Below are positions 1 through 10,757 of a stretch of DNA of 64,000 bases, piece by piece. The notes beneath the pieces were generated by a model. It had not been told where the DNA came from. It saw only the letters and a list, made by a program, of their open reading frames with translations, and searched no databases. Origin of the DNA: Linanthus parryae (lineage: Eukaryota > Streptophyta > Magnoliopsida > Ericales > Polemoniaceae). Where the stretch lies: the NCBI GenBank assembly GCA_023055425.1, contig JALGPY010000004.1, positions 110,339,504 through 110,403,503 on the forward strand. The letters are read 5' to 3'. The position numbers and the translations under genes are program-made. How positions within the stretch are numbered: the first letter of the stretch is position 1; the number at the start of each line of letters is the position of its first letter.

Positions 1-1
1 T

Positions 2-1111
2 TTGTATGGCCTCAAGCAAGCACCCAGGGCATGGTACACAATGCTATCTACTTTTCTTCTCAGAAATGGATTCAAATTGAGTTTGTCTGATGCTTCTCTG
101 TTTGTGCTCAAGAGATTCAATCTTACAGTTGTGGTTCTCATCTATGTGGATGATATACTCATCACTGGTAGTAACAAAGGCTACATTGATTTCTTGATTC
201 ATCACATGTCCACAACTTTTGCTATGAAAGACCTTGGTGCTTTGTCCTATTTCTTGGGTATTCAAATTAGCACTACTAGTCAAGGTTTTTATCTGCAACA
301 AACCAAATATGCTTCTGATCTTCTACAAAAAGCAGGCATGACAGACTGCAAACCTTGTGTTTCCCCTATTTCTCCAAAGGTCATACTTACTGCAGAAGAA
401 CTTCAACCATTCACCAACATTCACCAGTACAGAAGTATAGTGGGAGCTTTGCAGTATCTTACAGTCACCAGACCAGATATTCAATTTGCTGTAAACAAGG
501 CTTGTCAGCACCTGCATAACCCAAGACAATGTGACTATACTGGAGTAAAAAGGATTCTGAGGTACATCAAAGGTACTTTGAACACTGGCCTTCACTTTGC
601 TCCTGGAGATTTTCATGTTACAGCTTACTCAGATGCAGACTGGGCTGGGGATTCAGTAGATAGGAGAAGTACCACTGGTTTCTGTGTGTTTCTTGGCACC
701 AATCTTATCTCCTGGGGATCTAGGAAGCAAAACACTGTCTCCAGAAGCTCCACAGAAGCTGAATATAGAGCAATGGCAGCTACAGCAGCAGAGATCAAGT
801 GGATCACTTACATTCTGAGAGATCTGGGCATTGTCTCATCACAGAAACCTCAGCTATGGTGTGACAATATCTCAGCTCTTATGCTCAGCACTAATCCAGT
901 CTTCCATGAAAAGAGTAAGCATATTGAAATTGATTTTCATTTCATCAGAGAACAGGTAGCACTAAAACAGCTACAAGTAGCTCACATTGCGTCACAGCTC
1001 CAGCTTGCAGATGTCTTTACTAAAGCTCTGCCAATTGCTGCTTTCCAGAGTGTCTTACCTCAGCTGTGCTTGAGTTCTTTTAGCTCCAACAAGAATTTTC
1101 AAAATCATTAG
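2..1111 (+). CDS. Ty1/copia pol C-terminal part (RT and RNase H), 5' cut by window edge
   Basis: This is the 3' part of a copia polyprotein, open for 369 codons and entering from the left edge, so the true start lies outside the window. The reverse transcriptase active site is visible as YVDDILITGS near residue 47. The RNase H domain follows, with the copia signatures SRSSTEAEYRAMA and WCDNISAL, and the protein ends with the usual ADVFTKALP tail. No stop or frameshift is seen, so this part could be functional. A purine tract and LTR follow directly downstream, as expected for an autonomous copia element inserted in + orientation. The gag, protease and integrase parts are not in the window. 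Confidence 0.93.
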   Translation: MYGLKQAPRAWYTMLSTFLLRNGFKLSLSDASLFVLKRFNLTVVVLIYVDDILITGSNKGYIDFLIHHMSTTFAMKDLGALSYFLGIQISTTSQGFYLQQTKYASDLLQKAGMTDCKPCVSPISPKVILTAEELQPFTNIHQYRSIVGALQYLTVTRPDIQFAVNKACQHLHNPRQCDYTGVKRILRYIKGTLNTGLHFAPGDFHVTAYSDADWAGDSVDRRSTTGFCVFLGTNLISWGSRKQNTVSRSSTEAEYRAMAATAAEIKWITYILRDLGIVSSQKPQLWCDNISALMLSTNPVFHEKSKHIEIDFHFIREQVALKQLQVAHIASQLQLADVFTKALPIAAFQSVLPQLCLSSFSSNKNFQNH

Positions 1112-1126
1112 CAAGGGACTTCAGTT

Positions 1127-1136
1127 TCAGGGGGGA
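1127..1136 (+). other. Polypurine tract of the copia element
   Basis: The purine-rich run CAGGGGGGA lies immediately before a TG dinucleotide that begins the LTR, 16 bp after the pol stop codon. This is where plus-strand DNA synthesis is primed in copia elements. Confidence 0.8.
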
Positions 1137-1353
1137 TGTAAGTTTATAGGGGCTATTCTGCAATTAGTGATAACTTTGTAACTGAGAGGGAAAGTTTGTT
1201 AGAGTTGTTAACTGGGTATTAATAGTGTAATTCGGCTCAGTTAATGCTAATGAGAATCATTCTATTCTCTTTCTTCATTTTCTGTTGTCTTCTTCTTCAT
1301 CCTCTTCTTCATCTTCTTCTTCACCATTGTTGTATAGCTTGAAGGTTTCTTCA
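1137..1353 (+). mobile_element. 3' LTR of the Ty1/copia element (217 bp)
   Basis: The LTR begins TGTAAGTTTATAGG right after the purine tract and ends ...TTTCTTCA, where LINE sequence shared with 23461 resumes. Its borders are therefore fixed by TG...CA ends and by comparison with the uninterrupted LINE at 23461 and 58403. The interior is T/C-rich with repeated TCTTCTTC. The element inserted into the LINE of unit 0 only. The partner LTR and the target duplication (expected ATCCT) are outside the window. Confidence 0.85.
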
Positions 1354-1518
1354 ATCCTTCTCAGCCATTTGATTTTGAACTTGCTGAATTACTTCATTCT
1401 CGTCCCATTGTTGTCCTTCGAAGAGTCGTAGGTTTCGGCAGCGCCACAATACCCATATCGCCATTGTGAAGATAGTTCTCTTAGCTACTGGAAGCTGAAG
1501 AGATAGCTCAACAAACTC

Positions 1519-2025
1519 CTAGATCGTAGGAATCTTCTTATGAAGCGAATCCGGTCCCAATAAATTCTCCCATACTCTTTTAGTCTTTTTGCACTTCATG
1601 AAAATGTGAGTTTCAGTTTCCTCACCTTGCCCACACCATGAACAAAAGACCGGGACATCAATTCCATGTCGAGCCAGATTGTATCTTGTCGGCAGAGACT
1701 CATGAAACACTCGCCAAACTGTGAACATGGAACTTCTTGGGACATCCAAATTCCATAAATTAGCAATCACACTTGCTTTCTTCCGACTCGTTTGTCTGTC
1801 TCCTTCCTTAGACAGCTCCTCTAATCTTAGCTCTTTTGCAACATAATATCCTGATTTAACCGTATACACACCTTCTTTATTGAAAAACCATACCCAAGAA
1901 TCATCCTGTTCAGTCGTGTGTAGAATAATGGAACCAATCGCCATGGCATCAACGACATTCGGCATTTCCCCGATACGATCCTCATCCCATTGCTTTGTAT
2001 GTGAATTAATCAATGAATTAACCAT
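1519..2025 (-). pseudogene. LINE zf-RVT domain fragment (unit 0)
   Basis: The minus-strand fragment of 168 codons carries the plant LINE zinc-binding region: YTVKSGYYVAKEL, then NLWNLDVPRSSMFTVWRVFHESLPTRYNL, then the CSWCGQGEETETHIFMKC cluster. It corresponds to the C-terminal part of the LINE protein at 23362-24255. A few substitutions separate it from the unit 1 copy, and the reading frame is shorter because of the copia break and upstream stops. Confidence 0.85.
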
Positions 2026-2175
2026 TAAATACTCACTGCCTTATCTTGGTGTCACCACTTTGAATGAACTTGGTCGCGGTATCCAACGATCCTGAAAAAT
2101 GTTCACCGAGCGTCCGTTATCAATTCGCTTATAAAGCCCTCGTTCCAAAACCGTCCGTCCCTCTAAAATAACTCT

Positions 2176-2475
2176 CTACACTTGTGATGGGTTGTTCCCC
2201 AATCGAGCCTCCAGAAAGCACTTATCTCGATAATATTTGTTCTTCGACACAAGAGAAACTAAGGAGTTTGGATTATTTAAAATCCCCCACCCTTCCTTTG
2301 CTAGCATCACCAAGTTAAAAGATTGAAAGTCCCTAAACCCCAGCCCCAACTGATGTTTCGGTTTCTTCATCTTCTCCCATGCGACCCAACTAATCCCCTT
2401 CTCCTTTCCGTGGCGTTTCCACCAAAATAGCCGGATCAACTTTTCAATTTGGTCGCAAAGCGATATTGGAAGCAA
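2176..2475 (-). pseudogene. LINE RT C-terminal connection fragment (unit 0)
   Basis: The fragment of 99 codons contains RLFWWKRHGKEKGISWVAWEKMKKPK and GLGFRDFQSFNLVMLAKEGW, the segment that follows the reverse transcriptase thumb in plant LINEs. It lies between the RT core and zf-RVT fragments of the same element and is separated from both by frame breaks. Confidence 0.8.
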
Positions 2476-2748
2476 AAAACAAGAGAATAGCTTGGATAAC
2501 AGCTTTAATTAAAAAAAATTTACCTGGAGCTGACAGAAATTTCTCATCCCACCCATGTACCCTTGCACTTATTCGCTCCAACATGCTCGAAAACTGCGCC
2601 GTTTTTGACCGTCCAATTCTGGTTGGGAGCCCAAGATATTTGTCGAAAAATTGGACGCACTGAACCCCTAGTGGTTGACATAACTCTGCTTGATCCTCCT
2701 ACGAGACATTGCTAGAGACCTGGCCGCTGATTTCTGTAAATTTATTTT

Positions 2749-3134
2749 CTAACCCGAAGCTAGCTCGTAATCATGTAACAGCGTTATTAAACCAGAAATA
2801 TCCTCTTTAGTAGCTTTTGTGAAAAAGATGCTATCATCAGTAAATAGAAGATGCGAAATTGACGGCCCCCCTCTCGACGCTTTTATCGGGGTGATAGCTT
2901 TATTAAAACCAGCTTGACCAAAGAGTGCAACAAACCTTCTGTACAAAGTAGAAAAATATACAGTGAAATGGGGAAACCTTGACGTAAACTGCGTTGGGGC
3001 ATGATGTCTCCCATAATTTCGCCGTTACGGATGAAAGCAAAATTAACCGAAGTGATGAAGCCCATAATCAGCCCAATAAACATCGACGTAAGCCCAATTT
3101 TTGTCATAATCGCACGCAAATAGTTCCACTCCAC
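2749..3134 (-). pseudogene. LINE reverse transcriptase core fragment (unit 0)
   Basis: Two overlapping minus-strand frames (3134-2883 and 2946-2749) encode the RT palm. The first has LRQGFPISLYIFLLCTEGL and the second has HLLFTDDSIFFTKA, in which FTDD is the catalytic motif. A 1-bp deletion near 2910 relative to unit 1 (25018-25022) splits the frame. It is a clear pseudogene. Confidence 0.85.
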
Positions 3135-3434
3135 CTATCATTAGCCTTAGTGATATTCGCTTTTAAAGCCAGAAATCATGTTCTCCCTTTCATTCGCGTA
3201 GTCATGGTATGAATCACCTCATAAGCAACAACAATATTGTCGGATATAAGCCGCCCCGGCACAAAGGCACTCTGACAGGGGGAAGTAATACTATTCAAAA
3301 TTGCTTTCAGTCTATTTGATATAGTCTTCGCAATAATTTTTATAAATTACCGTGCTAAGACTAATTGGCCTGTAATCCGCTGGTATTCTGGGATGTTTTA
3401 CCTTCGGAATCAAAACAATGTGTTTTGTTGAATT

Positions 3435-3785
3435 TTATGACATCCGCGCCGTTGTTGAGAACATCCAGACACGATTCTGTAATCTGCTCGCAAATCTGTG
3501 GCCAAAATTGTTAATAAAAAACCGGTGGAAAATCGTCCTCCCCCAGGGATTTATACGGTCCCATTGACTTCCTTCCCACAATTCATTCGGGGTGAAGGGG
3601 GCATCCATAGCCTCTCTCTGTTTCTGCGAAACTGAGCACGAAACGCCTCCAACAATGGCTTCGATTTGCGATGCTGTGGGTGTTTGAGAAGAAAAAAGAT
3701 CCGAGAAATATATTTGAAAAATGTCTAAGACCTCTTCTTTACCTTCCACCCATGTTCCATCCCCATCTTCTAAGCCGAAAATCAA
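3435..3785 (-). pseudogene. LINE segment between endonuclease and RT (unit 0)
   Basis: The fragment of 116 codons contains FFS/DLFSSQTPTASQIEAIVGG and PFTPNELWE, the spacer before the RT fingers in plant LINEs. Relative to unit 1 a small deletion in the GPYKSLGEDG segment shifts the frame. Confidence 0.75.
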
Positions 3786-3997
3786 ATTGCGTCATCGACG
3801 CGCCGATGTTTTATTGTGAAAAAAACGAGTGTTTTTATCTCCGTAGGTAAGCCAATTGACGCGAGAGCGCTGAAACCATTTGATTTCCTCTTCCCTCAAC
3901 ACTCTATTATAGGCCACACGAAGCTGCTGAGTTTCTGCAATCACTTGCTCGGATTGATACAAGCCCTAAAAGTACTGTAATTGCCTCTGGATCTCCT

Positions 3998-4306
3998 TTA
4001 GTCGGGCTGACGTAGCCCCAACCACAGTACTGCTCCATATTGGCAATTTGGTGGCTGTTGTTTGAGATTAGTCACCACACTCGATCCCTTACCCCTCCAG
4101 CATGAATCAATAATATCCCGGACACCCTGATGTTCCATCCACGAGGCCTCGAAGGTGAAGCTCCTATTTGAGCTTCGGAGACATTCCTCGAATCTTGGAT
4201 CCATATTTAGCCGTAGTGGCGTGTGATCCGAAGTTGTATTGACAAGATTAGTGACTCTTGCACCCGGACATATCCATCCATTCACGAGTAGCCACAAATC
4301 TATCAA
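3998..4306 (-). pseudogene. LINE endonuclease C-terminal fragment (unit 0)
   Basis: The fragment includes TTSDHTPLRLNMD, which carries the SDH motif of the APE-type LINE endonuclease, followed by FTFEASWMEHQGVRDII. It continues from the next upstream fragment across a frame break. Confidence 0.8.
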
Positions 4307-4465
4307 GGCGTTCTCTTATCGAATGCACCCCTCCTTGATTATTTGACCAAGTAAACTTCAAATCCGCACACCGAAGATCATGTAAATCGTTTCTATGTAG
4401 CGTTTGAATGAAGGGAGACAGCCGCGAGAAAGGAATGAAATTACCTCCTTATTTTTCTTCATTAG

Positions 4466-4807
4466 TCAAAACGGCATTAAAGTCTCCCCCAATACACCAT
4501 TGTTTAACACTTGGAATTCAAAGGCGATCAATTCACGTTCAAGTATGAGTACGTTCCGATGCCACCAGATCCTCATAAATCCCGTGAAATGCCAAGACAA
4601 GCCGAAAGCATCATTTTTCATTAAAGCATCAATATGAAAACATGACGAAGACAAAACAGACACTGACAAATAATGATCCCAAAGAAGGGCTAGACCTCCT
4701 CTACGACCACGACCACGACAATTGACATACGACTTCGCACGCAAATTACATCGAACACGAATACGATCCATCTCCCAAATTTTCTTCTTTGTCTCCATAA
4801 TAAACAT
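4466..4807 (-). pseudogene. LINE endonuclease N-terminal fragment (unit 0)
   Basis: The fragment of 113 codons begins FIMETK, the catalytic ET(E/K) region of the apurinic-type endonuclease, and continues with GRRGGLALLWDH, the GGLALLW signature of plant LINE endonucleases. It encodes the nicking domain used for target-primed reverse transcription, but it is disconnected from the rest of the protein by stops. Confidence 0.85.
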
Positions 4808-4899
4808 TAAACTAGGCCGCTCCCTCGAAACGAGTTTGCGAAAAGCACAGAGCGCACAAGGGTTACCCTACCCTCGCACGTTCCAAGACAAGGCGATCA

Positions 4900-5472
4900 T
4901 TACTTCCAACCATGGTTCTCAGCACTCACCGCCAATATCTCTGAGGATTTGCTTTGAACCGAGCCTGCTATTGTCTTATCTGTATCCTTTTCCTTGTTGT
5001 TATCGTCATCATTTTTTGAGCATTTCTCCTTACCTTGCCTCTCTATGATGAAATCGAAAGGTCGTTTGACCAACGACGCCTCTTCGTCCTCCACCTTTGC
5101 CTTCCCCTGGCGAATTTGTTCCTTAAGCTCAACCGTATTTCGTCCTTTCTTTTTCTCTGTTCCCAGCGAAGCAGATTGAACCTTCGGGGATAGAAATTTC
5201 TTAACCAATCTTGGAGATGGATCAACGGGTTGGGCCGAGAAAATCATAGGGCCTGAAGTGGAGTTTGGGCTTCCAATCACTAACCCAGGCAGACTCTTGT
5301 TCTTTGAACGTAGTGGGCTTAAGGACAAGCCCGAAAGTTTTGGCCCAAGCGGATCAATTTTATCAGGGGCATTTTTGTGCTTCCACGAATCAGCTTCTCC
5401 TTCTTCTCCACTAGCTTTTATAGTAACGTCCAACGTATTTGCCACCATTCTCGCTGGATCAACCTCCTCCAT
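4900..5472 (-). pseudogene. LINE N-terminal gag-like region (unit 0, longest form)
   Basis: This is a low-complexity basic/acidic region of 190 codons preceding the endonuclease. It starts MEEVDPARMVANTLDV and carries lysine/glutamate-rich stretches (EKCSKNDDDNNKEKDTD). Units 1 and 2 lack about 33 codons of it. No zinc knuckle is visible, so an RNA-binding role is inferred from position only. Confidence 0.6.
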
Positions 5473-5540
5473 AACTTCCCCCTTAGTAAAATGGGAATTA
5501 ATGCCATCTTTATGTGAGGTCCTCGAGCGTGGATCTCACC

Positions 5541-6004
5541 TGAGAACTACGAATTTGAAGAAGAATTGAACTAGAAGAAGATTGGAGAAGAAGAAGAGAG
5601 AAAGGAGGGAAACGAGTTGAGAGAGAAAATTGATGTTTCATTCATAATGGGCCTCAAGTACAATTATAGCTATTTATAGTCTGGGTAAAAATTGGAATTA
5701 TCTCAACTTACAATAGGGGTGAAAATGAAAATAACGTAACTATGTAACGGCTTGGCCAAATCAGCCTATCCGTGACGATAAGGACCAATCAGAGAGCTTC
5801 CCTCTGCCACGTGAGCTAGCTGACTAGCTCATTTAGTGGAACGAAAGCGTTCCACTTCTGCATTTGAATCCAACGGCAAAAATCAATGAACGGCTCAGAT
5901 TAGACCGGTAGATCTAATCCTACGGCTACTGCTATCCCTCAGTTCATGTCATCAATTTGGACATGATTGCAAAATGGTCCAACCACAGAATTAATGACAA
6001 TGCA
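5541..6004 (-). mobile_element. 3' LTR of the chromovirus (464 bp, unit 0)
   Basis: Read on the minus strand it starts TGCATTGTCA right after the purine tract AGAGGGG and ends GTTCTCA at 5541, giving TG...CA ends. The corresponding copies are 40698-41162 and 62494-62958, one base longer. The LTR abuts the LINE at 5540. Confidence 0.75.
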
Positions 6005-6014
6005 CCCCTCTAAA
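6005..6014 (-). other. Polypurine tract of the chromovirus
   Basis: On the minus strand the sequence TTTTAGAGGGG lies immediately before the TGCATTG start of the 3' LTR, the expected plus-strand primer site. Confidence 0.65.
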
Positions 6015-6039
6015 ATGATTCATGCCCTCATGAATCAAA

Positions 6040-6288
6040 GGTAGGGAACTGGGCCTTAAGATCATAATAGTCCTCCCAGGTGGCTTCTGCTGGTGAGAGA
6101 TTCAACCATTGGACCAAAACCATGATAGTAGAAGATTTCCCCTTTTTGGCCAATTTTCTGTCTAGAATAGCAATAGGTTCAACCAGAAACTGTCCCTCAT
6201 GACCAACTGCAGGTAATTGAGAAGAAACTGGGTAGTTGCCAATGGCTTTCTTCAGTTGGGAAACATGAAAAACTGGGTGTATCTTGGA
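6040..6288 (-). pseudogene. Integrase C-terminal tail with chromodomain (unit 0)
   Basis: After an in-frame stop at 6286-6288 the minus strand continues as SKIHPVFHVSQLKKAIG and then a chromodomain: EPIAILDRKL, VLVQWLNLSPAEATWED and LKAQFP. This arrangement (HPVFHVS then chromodomain) is diagnostic of chromoviruses, where the domain is thought to guide integration to marked chromatin. The stop means the domain would be lost from the protein. Confidence 0.82.
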
Positions 6289-6642
6289 TTAGTGAGGTAA
6301 TTGCAATTTGTAAGCCACCTTACCAATTCTCATAAGTACCTGAAATGGCCCATAAAATCTGGGTGAAAGCTTGTAATTGGTCCTCAATTGAACTGTACTT
6401 TGCCTATAAGGCTGAAGCTTAAGAAACACGCAATCTCCCTCAGCAAACTCCCTTTCTGTCCTATGCTTGTTTGCATAATGGACCATTCTCTCTTGAGCCT
6501 TCAACAAGTTGTCCTTCAGCAGTTGTAAAAGCTTATCCCTGTCAGTAAGGAAGTGATCCACTTCTGCATGACCAGTTTTGTTCAGCTGGTGAAAGTTAAA
6601 GTGTTGGGGTTTATACCCATATAGTGCTTCAAATGGGGTCAA
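6289..6642 (-). pseudogene. Chromovirus integrase C-terminal core (unit 0)
   Basis: The fragment begins [12 protein letters not shown], the usual end of the integrase core in gypsy elements, and includes [16 protein letters not shown] and [25 protein letters not shown] (the GPF/Y module). An in-frame stop at about 6640-6645 separates it from the catalytic core. Confidence 0.88.
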
Positions 6643-7269
6643 TTACAAAGCCGTGTGGTGGTTAGTATTGTACCACCACTCAGCTAATCCTAACCATTTG
6701 ACCCATTTGTAAGGTCTATCAGCACTCAAACATCTCAAATACACCTCCAAGCACTGGTTCAACCTCTCTCTTTGGCCATCTGTCTGGGGGTGATATGCAG
6801 TTTTGTATTTCAACTGTGTTCCTGCAGCTTTGAAGAGGGTGTGCCAGAATGAACTCAAGAAAACAGTGTCTTTGTCACTTACTATAAAGCTGGGAAGACC
6901 ATGCAACTTGCAAATATTTTGAAAGAAGACTTCAGCTACAGTTTCAGCTGTATAAGGATGAGTAAGGGCAATAAAGTGTCCATATTTTGAGAACCTGTCT
7001 ATCACCACTAAAATGGTGGTCTTGCCTTTTGATTCGGTAAGTCCTTCTATGAAATCCATGGAAATGTGCTCCCATGGTTGATTAGGAATGGGAAGGGGTT
7101 GTAAGAGGCCTGGATAGGGAAGGTGTTCTGATTTCATCCTTTGGCATGTGTCACAAGCCAGCACCAACTTCTTGACTTGTTGCTTAAATTTTGGCCAAAA
7201 AAACACCTGTTTTACTCTCATATAAGTCCCTAAGATGCCTGAATGTCCTCCCACCCCAGTATCATGCAA
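6643..7269 (-). pseudogene. Chromovirus integrase zinc-binding and catalytic core (unit 0)
   Basis: The 208-codon frame has the HHCC zinc finger (GVGGHSG then CDTCQRMK) and the DDE core: MDFIEGL, then IVSDKDTVF, then HPQTDGQRERLNQ. It would insert the element's cDNA. Stops at both ends split it from RNase H upstream and the GPF/Y module downstream. Confidence 0.9.
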
Positions 7270-7811
7270 TTATTTGATGATATTGTCTCTTAAATCTGAA
7301 GTTTCACCCACATAAATCAAGTTCCCTTGTATGATAACACCATCCTGCAACTTGTAATTCAACTGAAAGGTAGGATCAATAGCCAACATACCAATAATAT
7401 TCAGAGCCCAGCTGTCATTGGCATACCTAGCTATGAGCTCCTTCATCCATTTAGGTGTCACTGTAGATACAACCTTACACTCTCCTTCCTCAGAATTCAT
7501 GTCCTGGTCTCTTCTTGACAAGGCATCTGCCACTACATTATCTTGCCCTTTCTTGTATTGTATCTCATATTGCAAACCTAGCATTTTGAGATCCACTTCT
7601 GTTCCAGTACAGTGGTTAGTTTCTACTCCAGCAAGTACTTAAGACTATGATGATCAGTCTTAATAATAAATCTAGTACCCTCTAAGTAAGGTCTCCACCT
7701 AGATACTGCATGTACAATTTCCAATAATTCCTTCTCATATGTGGATAAACCCAGGTGTTCGACACTTAAGGCCTTACTAAAGTAGGCCAAGGGTTGATGG
7801 TTCTGCATCAA
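7270..7811 (-). pseudogene. Chromovirus RNase H region (unit 0)
   Basis: Two minus-strand frames (7811-7623 and 7596-7270) give LAYFSKALSVEHLGLSTYEKELLEIVHA, FIIKTDHHSLKYLLE and NVVADALSRR, the RNase H of gypsy elements. The frame is interrupted around 7600-7622. Confidence 0.88.
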
Positions 7812-7846
7812 TACTGCACCAATTCCTTCATAGAAGGCATCTGCTT

Positions 7847-8684
7847 CTATAACAAATGGCTCTTTAAATTTGGGTAAAGCCAGAACGTAACTGGAGAGCT
7901 GATCATGGCTTCCTTGAGTTTGTGAAATGCCTGCCTAGAAGTCTCATCCCAATTGAAATTCCCTTTCTTGAGCATTTGAGGCCTAGCAATTACTCCATAT
8001 CCTCTAATGAACCTCCTGTAATACCCAGTGAGACCTAGAAACCCTCTTAATGACTTCAAGTTGTTAGGGAGTGGCCATTCTTGCATTGCCTGTAACTTCC
8101 TGGGGTCTGTTTTTACCCCTTCTCTACTGATGATGTGTCCTAAATACTCAACTGAATCAATTCCAAATGAGCACTTACTCATTCTGGCATACAATTGATT
8201 GCTTCTCATCACTTCAAACAGAGTATTCAAAGTGTTCTACATGCTCCTCCATACTGCTGCCGTATACCAAAATATCGTCAAAAAACACCAATACCATTTT
8301 TCTCAATTGAGCTTTGAATACCTGATTCATCAAGCATTGAAATGTAGCAGGAGCATTTGTCAATCCAAATGGCATCACCCTGAACTCATACAATCCTTCA
8401 TGTGGTCTGAAATCAGTCTTATACATATCAGCTTCTGCCATTCTCACTTGATGGTACCCTGCTCTTAAATCCAATTTAGTGAAAACTGCAGCTCCTTTTA
8501 ACTCATCCAACAATTCATCTATGACTGGAATTGGAAATTTGTTCTTGATGGTCACTTCATTCAATCCCCTGTAATCCACACAGAACCTCCATGTCCCATC
8601 TTTCTTTTTGACTAACAATACTGGAGCTGCAAATGGGCTTGTGCTAGGCTGAATAATTCCATTTTCCAACATTTCCATAACCAT
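7847..8684 (-). pseudogene. Chromovirus reverse transcriptase (unit 0)
   Basis: Two minus-strand frames (8684-8214 and 8230-7847) encode the [41 protein letters not shown], then FFDDILVY as the catalytic YVDD-type motif, and [13 protein letters not shown] in the thumb. A one-base insertion near 8230 relative to 43380 shifts the frame. Confidence 0.9.
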
Positions 8685-8689
8685 TTTTT

Positions 8690-9917
8690 CTATCTCATTC
8701 TTCTGGATGAAGGGTACCTATATGGCCTTAGACAAATAGGAGTAACACCTTCTTTGAGGGGTATTTGGTGGTCCCGTGCTCTCTTGGGAGGTAGCTTCTT
8801 GGGTTCTTCAAAAATGTCAGAATAAGTTTGCAATAATGGCTGAAGTGAAGGTGGGATTTGAGTGTGATCCTCAGCTGCATTGATGGTGTAGAGTTGTGCA
8901 GTAATTGATGCTGCATTTCTGTCATAGTATCTGTGAATTGCATTGAGGTGTGCTTCTTTAACTTCCATTGGCATTTTGTTGGCTTGTAGTACTATTTCTT
9001 GTCCTTGATGCTGGAATCCAAAAGCTTTTTTGTTGAAGTCTATGGAAATAGGACTGACTTGCTTCAACCACTAAGCTTCTAATACCACATCACATCCTCC
9101 CAGAGGCAACACTCTTAGCTCAGTGTTGATTTGACATTTATGCATCTGTATGTGTACTCTACTGCAAATGCCAGTGCTAGCAATCACAGATCCATAAGCT
9201 ACTGCCACCTGCATGGTTTTATCATTTTGAGGAGTGCATCCCACTCTTTGAGCAGTATTAACATCAATGAAATTGTGGGTGGAACCAGTATCTATGAGAA
9301 TATGGACCTCCTTACCATTTATACTACCCAAATTTCTTATGGTGTCCACACCAGTATTACCAGACATGGCATGTACTGAGATGCCAAGTGTAGTGTCCTC
9401 ATTGTGATTCTCCTCTTCGGCACATTGCTGCAAGTTTCAATGGTGGGGGTATTGTAACCTTCTTCTGAATCTTCACACTCATCCATCCCAACTATCAGAT
9501 ATAATTGTTTTTGCTTGCATTTATGACCTGGAGTGTAACCCTCATCACAATAGAAACACAATTTCTTGTCTCTTTTTTCTTTCATTTCAGCAGCAGTCAA
9601 CTTCTTGTAAGGAGTATGAGTGGTCTATGCTGGCAATCCCTCAGCCACTGTGAGTGTAGGTTCAAACTTTGAAGTCCAATTGGTACTTGTTTTTTCTCTT
9701 CCCCAACTTGGCTTATTGTATTGTCCCCTCATCCAATCTTTCATTTCATCTTTAATGGTCTGTTCCACAGAGCTAATGTGTACTTCTTGAGCCTAGCCAT
9801 TGCTTTGGCTTGTGACAGTGTCTGAGGAAATTAAAATTGAACAGCACTTCTGATGTCAATTTTTAAGCCACTGAGGTAAATCCGAATGGTAGATAAATGT
9901 GAGTTCTCAAGCATTTT
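8690..9917 (-). pseudogene. Chromovirus gag end and protease (unit 0)
   Basis: Fragments at 9600-9337, 9433-9071 and 9067-8690 encode a gag zinc knuckle (CFYCDEGYTPGHKC), a protease with LIDTGSTHNFID, and the linker to RT. Frameshifts near 9420 and stops near 9069 and 9625 break it. The matching region of unit 1 (44167-45078) is a single open frame of 303 codons, so these breaks arose after the duplication. Confidence 0.85.
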
Positions 9918-10224
9918 TCATTTAAATTTAATTAAATTATTAGTAATTTTTTCTCTAATAAAATGGTTAAAAAACTACATGTTCGACTCAATTTTTCATA
10001 TTTGAAAATGAATGTAAGTTATTTCTTTTTATAACATTGCAAAAAAAGTCGATAGTAAAACCGTAAATGTGATGTTTAACACCTGAGTACAAATAGATAA
10101 TTAGTAAAACTTAAAAGAATATTTTTAGTTAAGAAATTTATTTACTTCGTTATATACTTTAAATAAATCTAAGTTAACCAAGTCGTCATATTTCGATTAT
10201 AGTATACGACATTCATTTGTTCAC
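9918..10224. other. AT-rich spacer, no gene seen
   Basis: This AT-rich sequence lies between the broken chromovirus gag and the solo LTR. I see no coding potential or clear repeat. It is present with several changes at 45081-45387. Confidence 0.6.
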
Positions 10225-10633
10225 TGATAACGCCCAATTAGGGGTTATCTTTTAGCCTGATTTCCCGAGCGTTTGTGTCAGAAAACAGTGTCTTTTGCCG
10301 GGAATTACCTTAGAATGCCTCGGGAAGTTAGAACGAGACGTTTATTTGGACTTTCTGGATTCCTGCTTATTTATTGCTTTTATTGGATATGATCACGGGT
10401 TCTGTTCATGTTGCCTTTTCAGGAACAGGTTCGGGAGGTGCACCGGGAAGCGTGCCGGGACCAAATCGGGACCGTCTCCGGAAACGTGCACAAGATCGAG
10501 CCGAGACGGGAACACGAAAAAGCAGGAAAACACCAAGGGAGGCAAACCGGAGACTTCAGGCAGACGTGTGGGACCCAGGAGACCCCCCCGGGCTCAGCAG
10601 AGGACCAAGCCGGGCTAGGACACAGCCCCTGCC

Positions 10634-10757
10634 TGCGTATATACGCAGGGGCTGCGTATATACGCAGCTGCTGCGTATATACGCAGGCTTGGGGGGTATG
10701 GGAGCATGATTTGTGGGCCCTGATTGCGTATATACGCAACCCTTGCGTATGTACGCA
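10634..10757 (+). repeat. Array of five TGCGTATATACGCA-type dyads in solo LTR U3 (unit 0)
   Basis: Exact 14-bp sites start at 10634, 10653, 10672, 10725 and 10744. Four read TGCGTATATACGCA, a perfect palindrome; the last reads TGCGTATGTACGCA. Start-to-start distances are 19, 19, 53 and 19 bp. The last dyad ends 83 bp before the TATA-like TATTTTAA at 10841. Confidence 0.9.

Larger units (their letters stand above)
1354..5540 (-). mobile_element. L1-like LINE, unit 0 copy, 3' end cut off by copia, decayed
   Basis: Reading the minus strand from 5540 leftward gives a gag-like N-terminal region, an endonuclease, a reverse transcriptase and a zinc-binding zf-RVT region, the order of plant L1-type LINEs. 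The frame is broken many times, so this copy is non-functional. The RNase H domain and poly(A) tail seen at 22858-23170 in unit 1 are missing because the copia element sits at 1353/1354. Compared with units 1 and 2 it keeps about 99 bp (roughly 5097-5197) that they lack. The Athila target site (CCTAC at 4867-4871) is empty here. Confidence 0.9.
5541..9917 (-). mobile_element. Chromovirus-type Ty3/gypsy element, 5' truncated (unit 0)
   Basis: The minus strand carries, in order from 9917 leftward, the end of gag with a zinc knuckle, protease, reverse transcriptase, RNase H, integrase, a chromodomain, a purine tract and a 3' LTR. The 5' LTR and the first half of gag are missing: similarity to gag stops at about 9917 where AT-rich DNA begins, and the same break is present at 45080 in unit 1, so the truncation predates duplication. 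Several stops and a frameshift near 8214-8230 show that it is dead. Confidence 0.92.
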
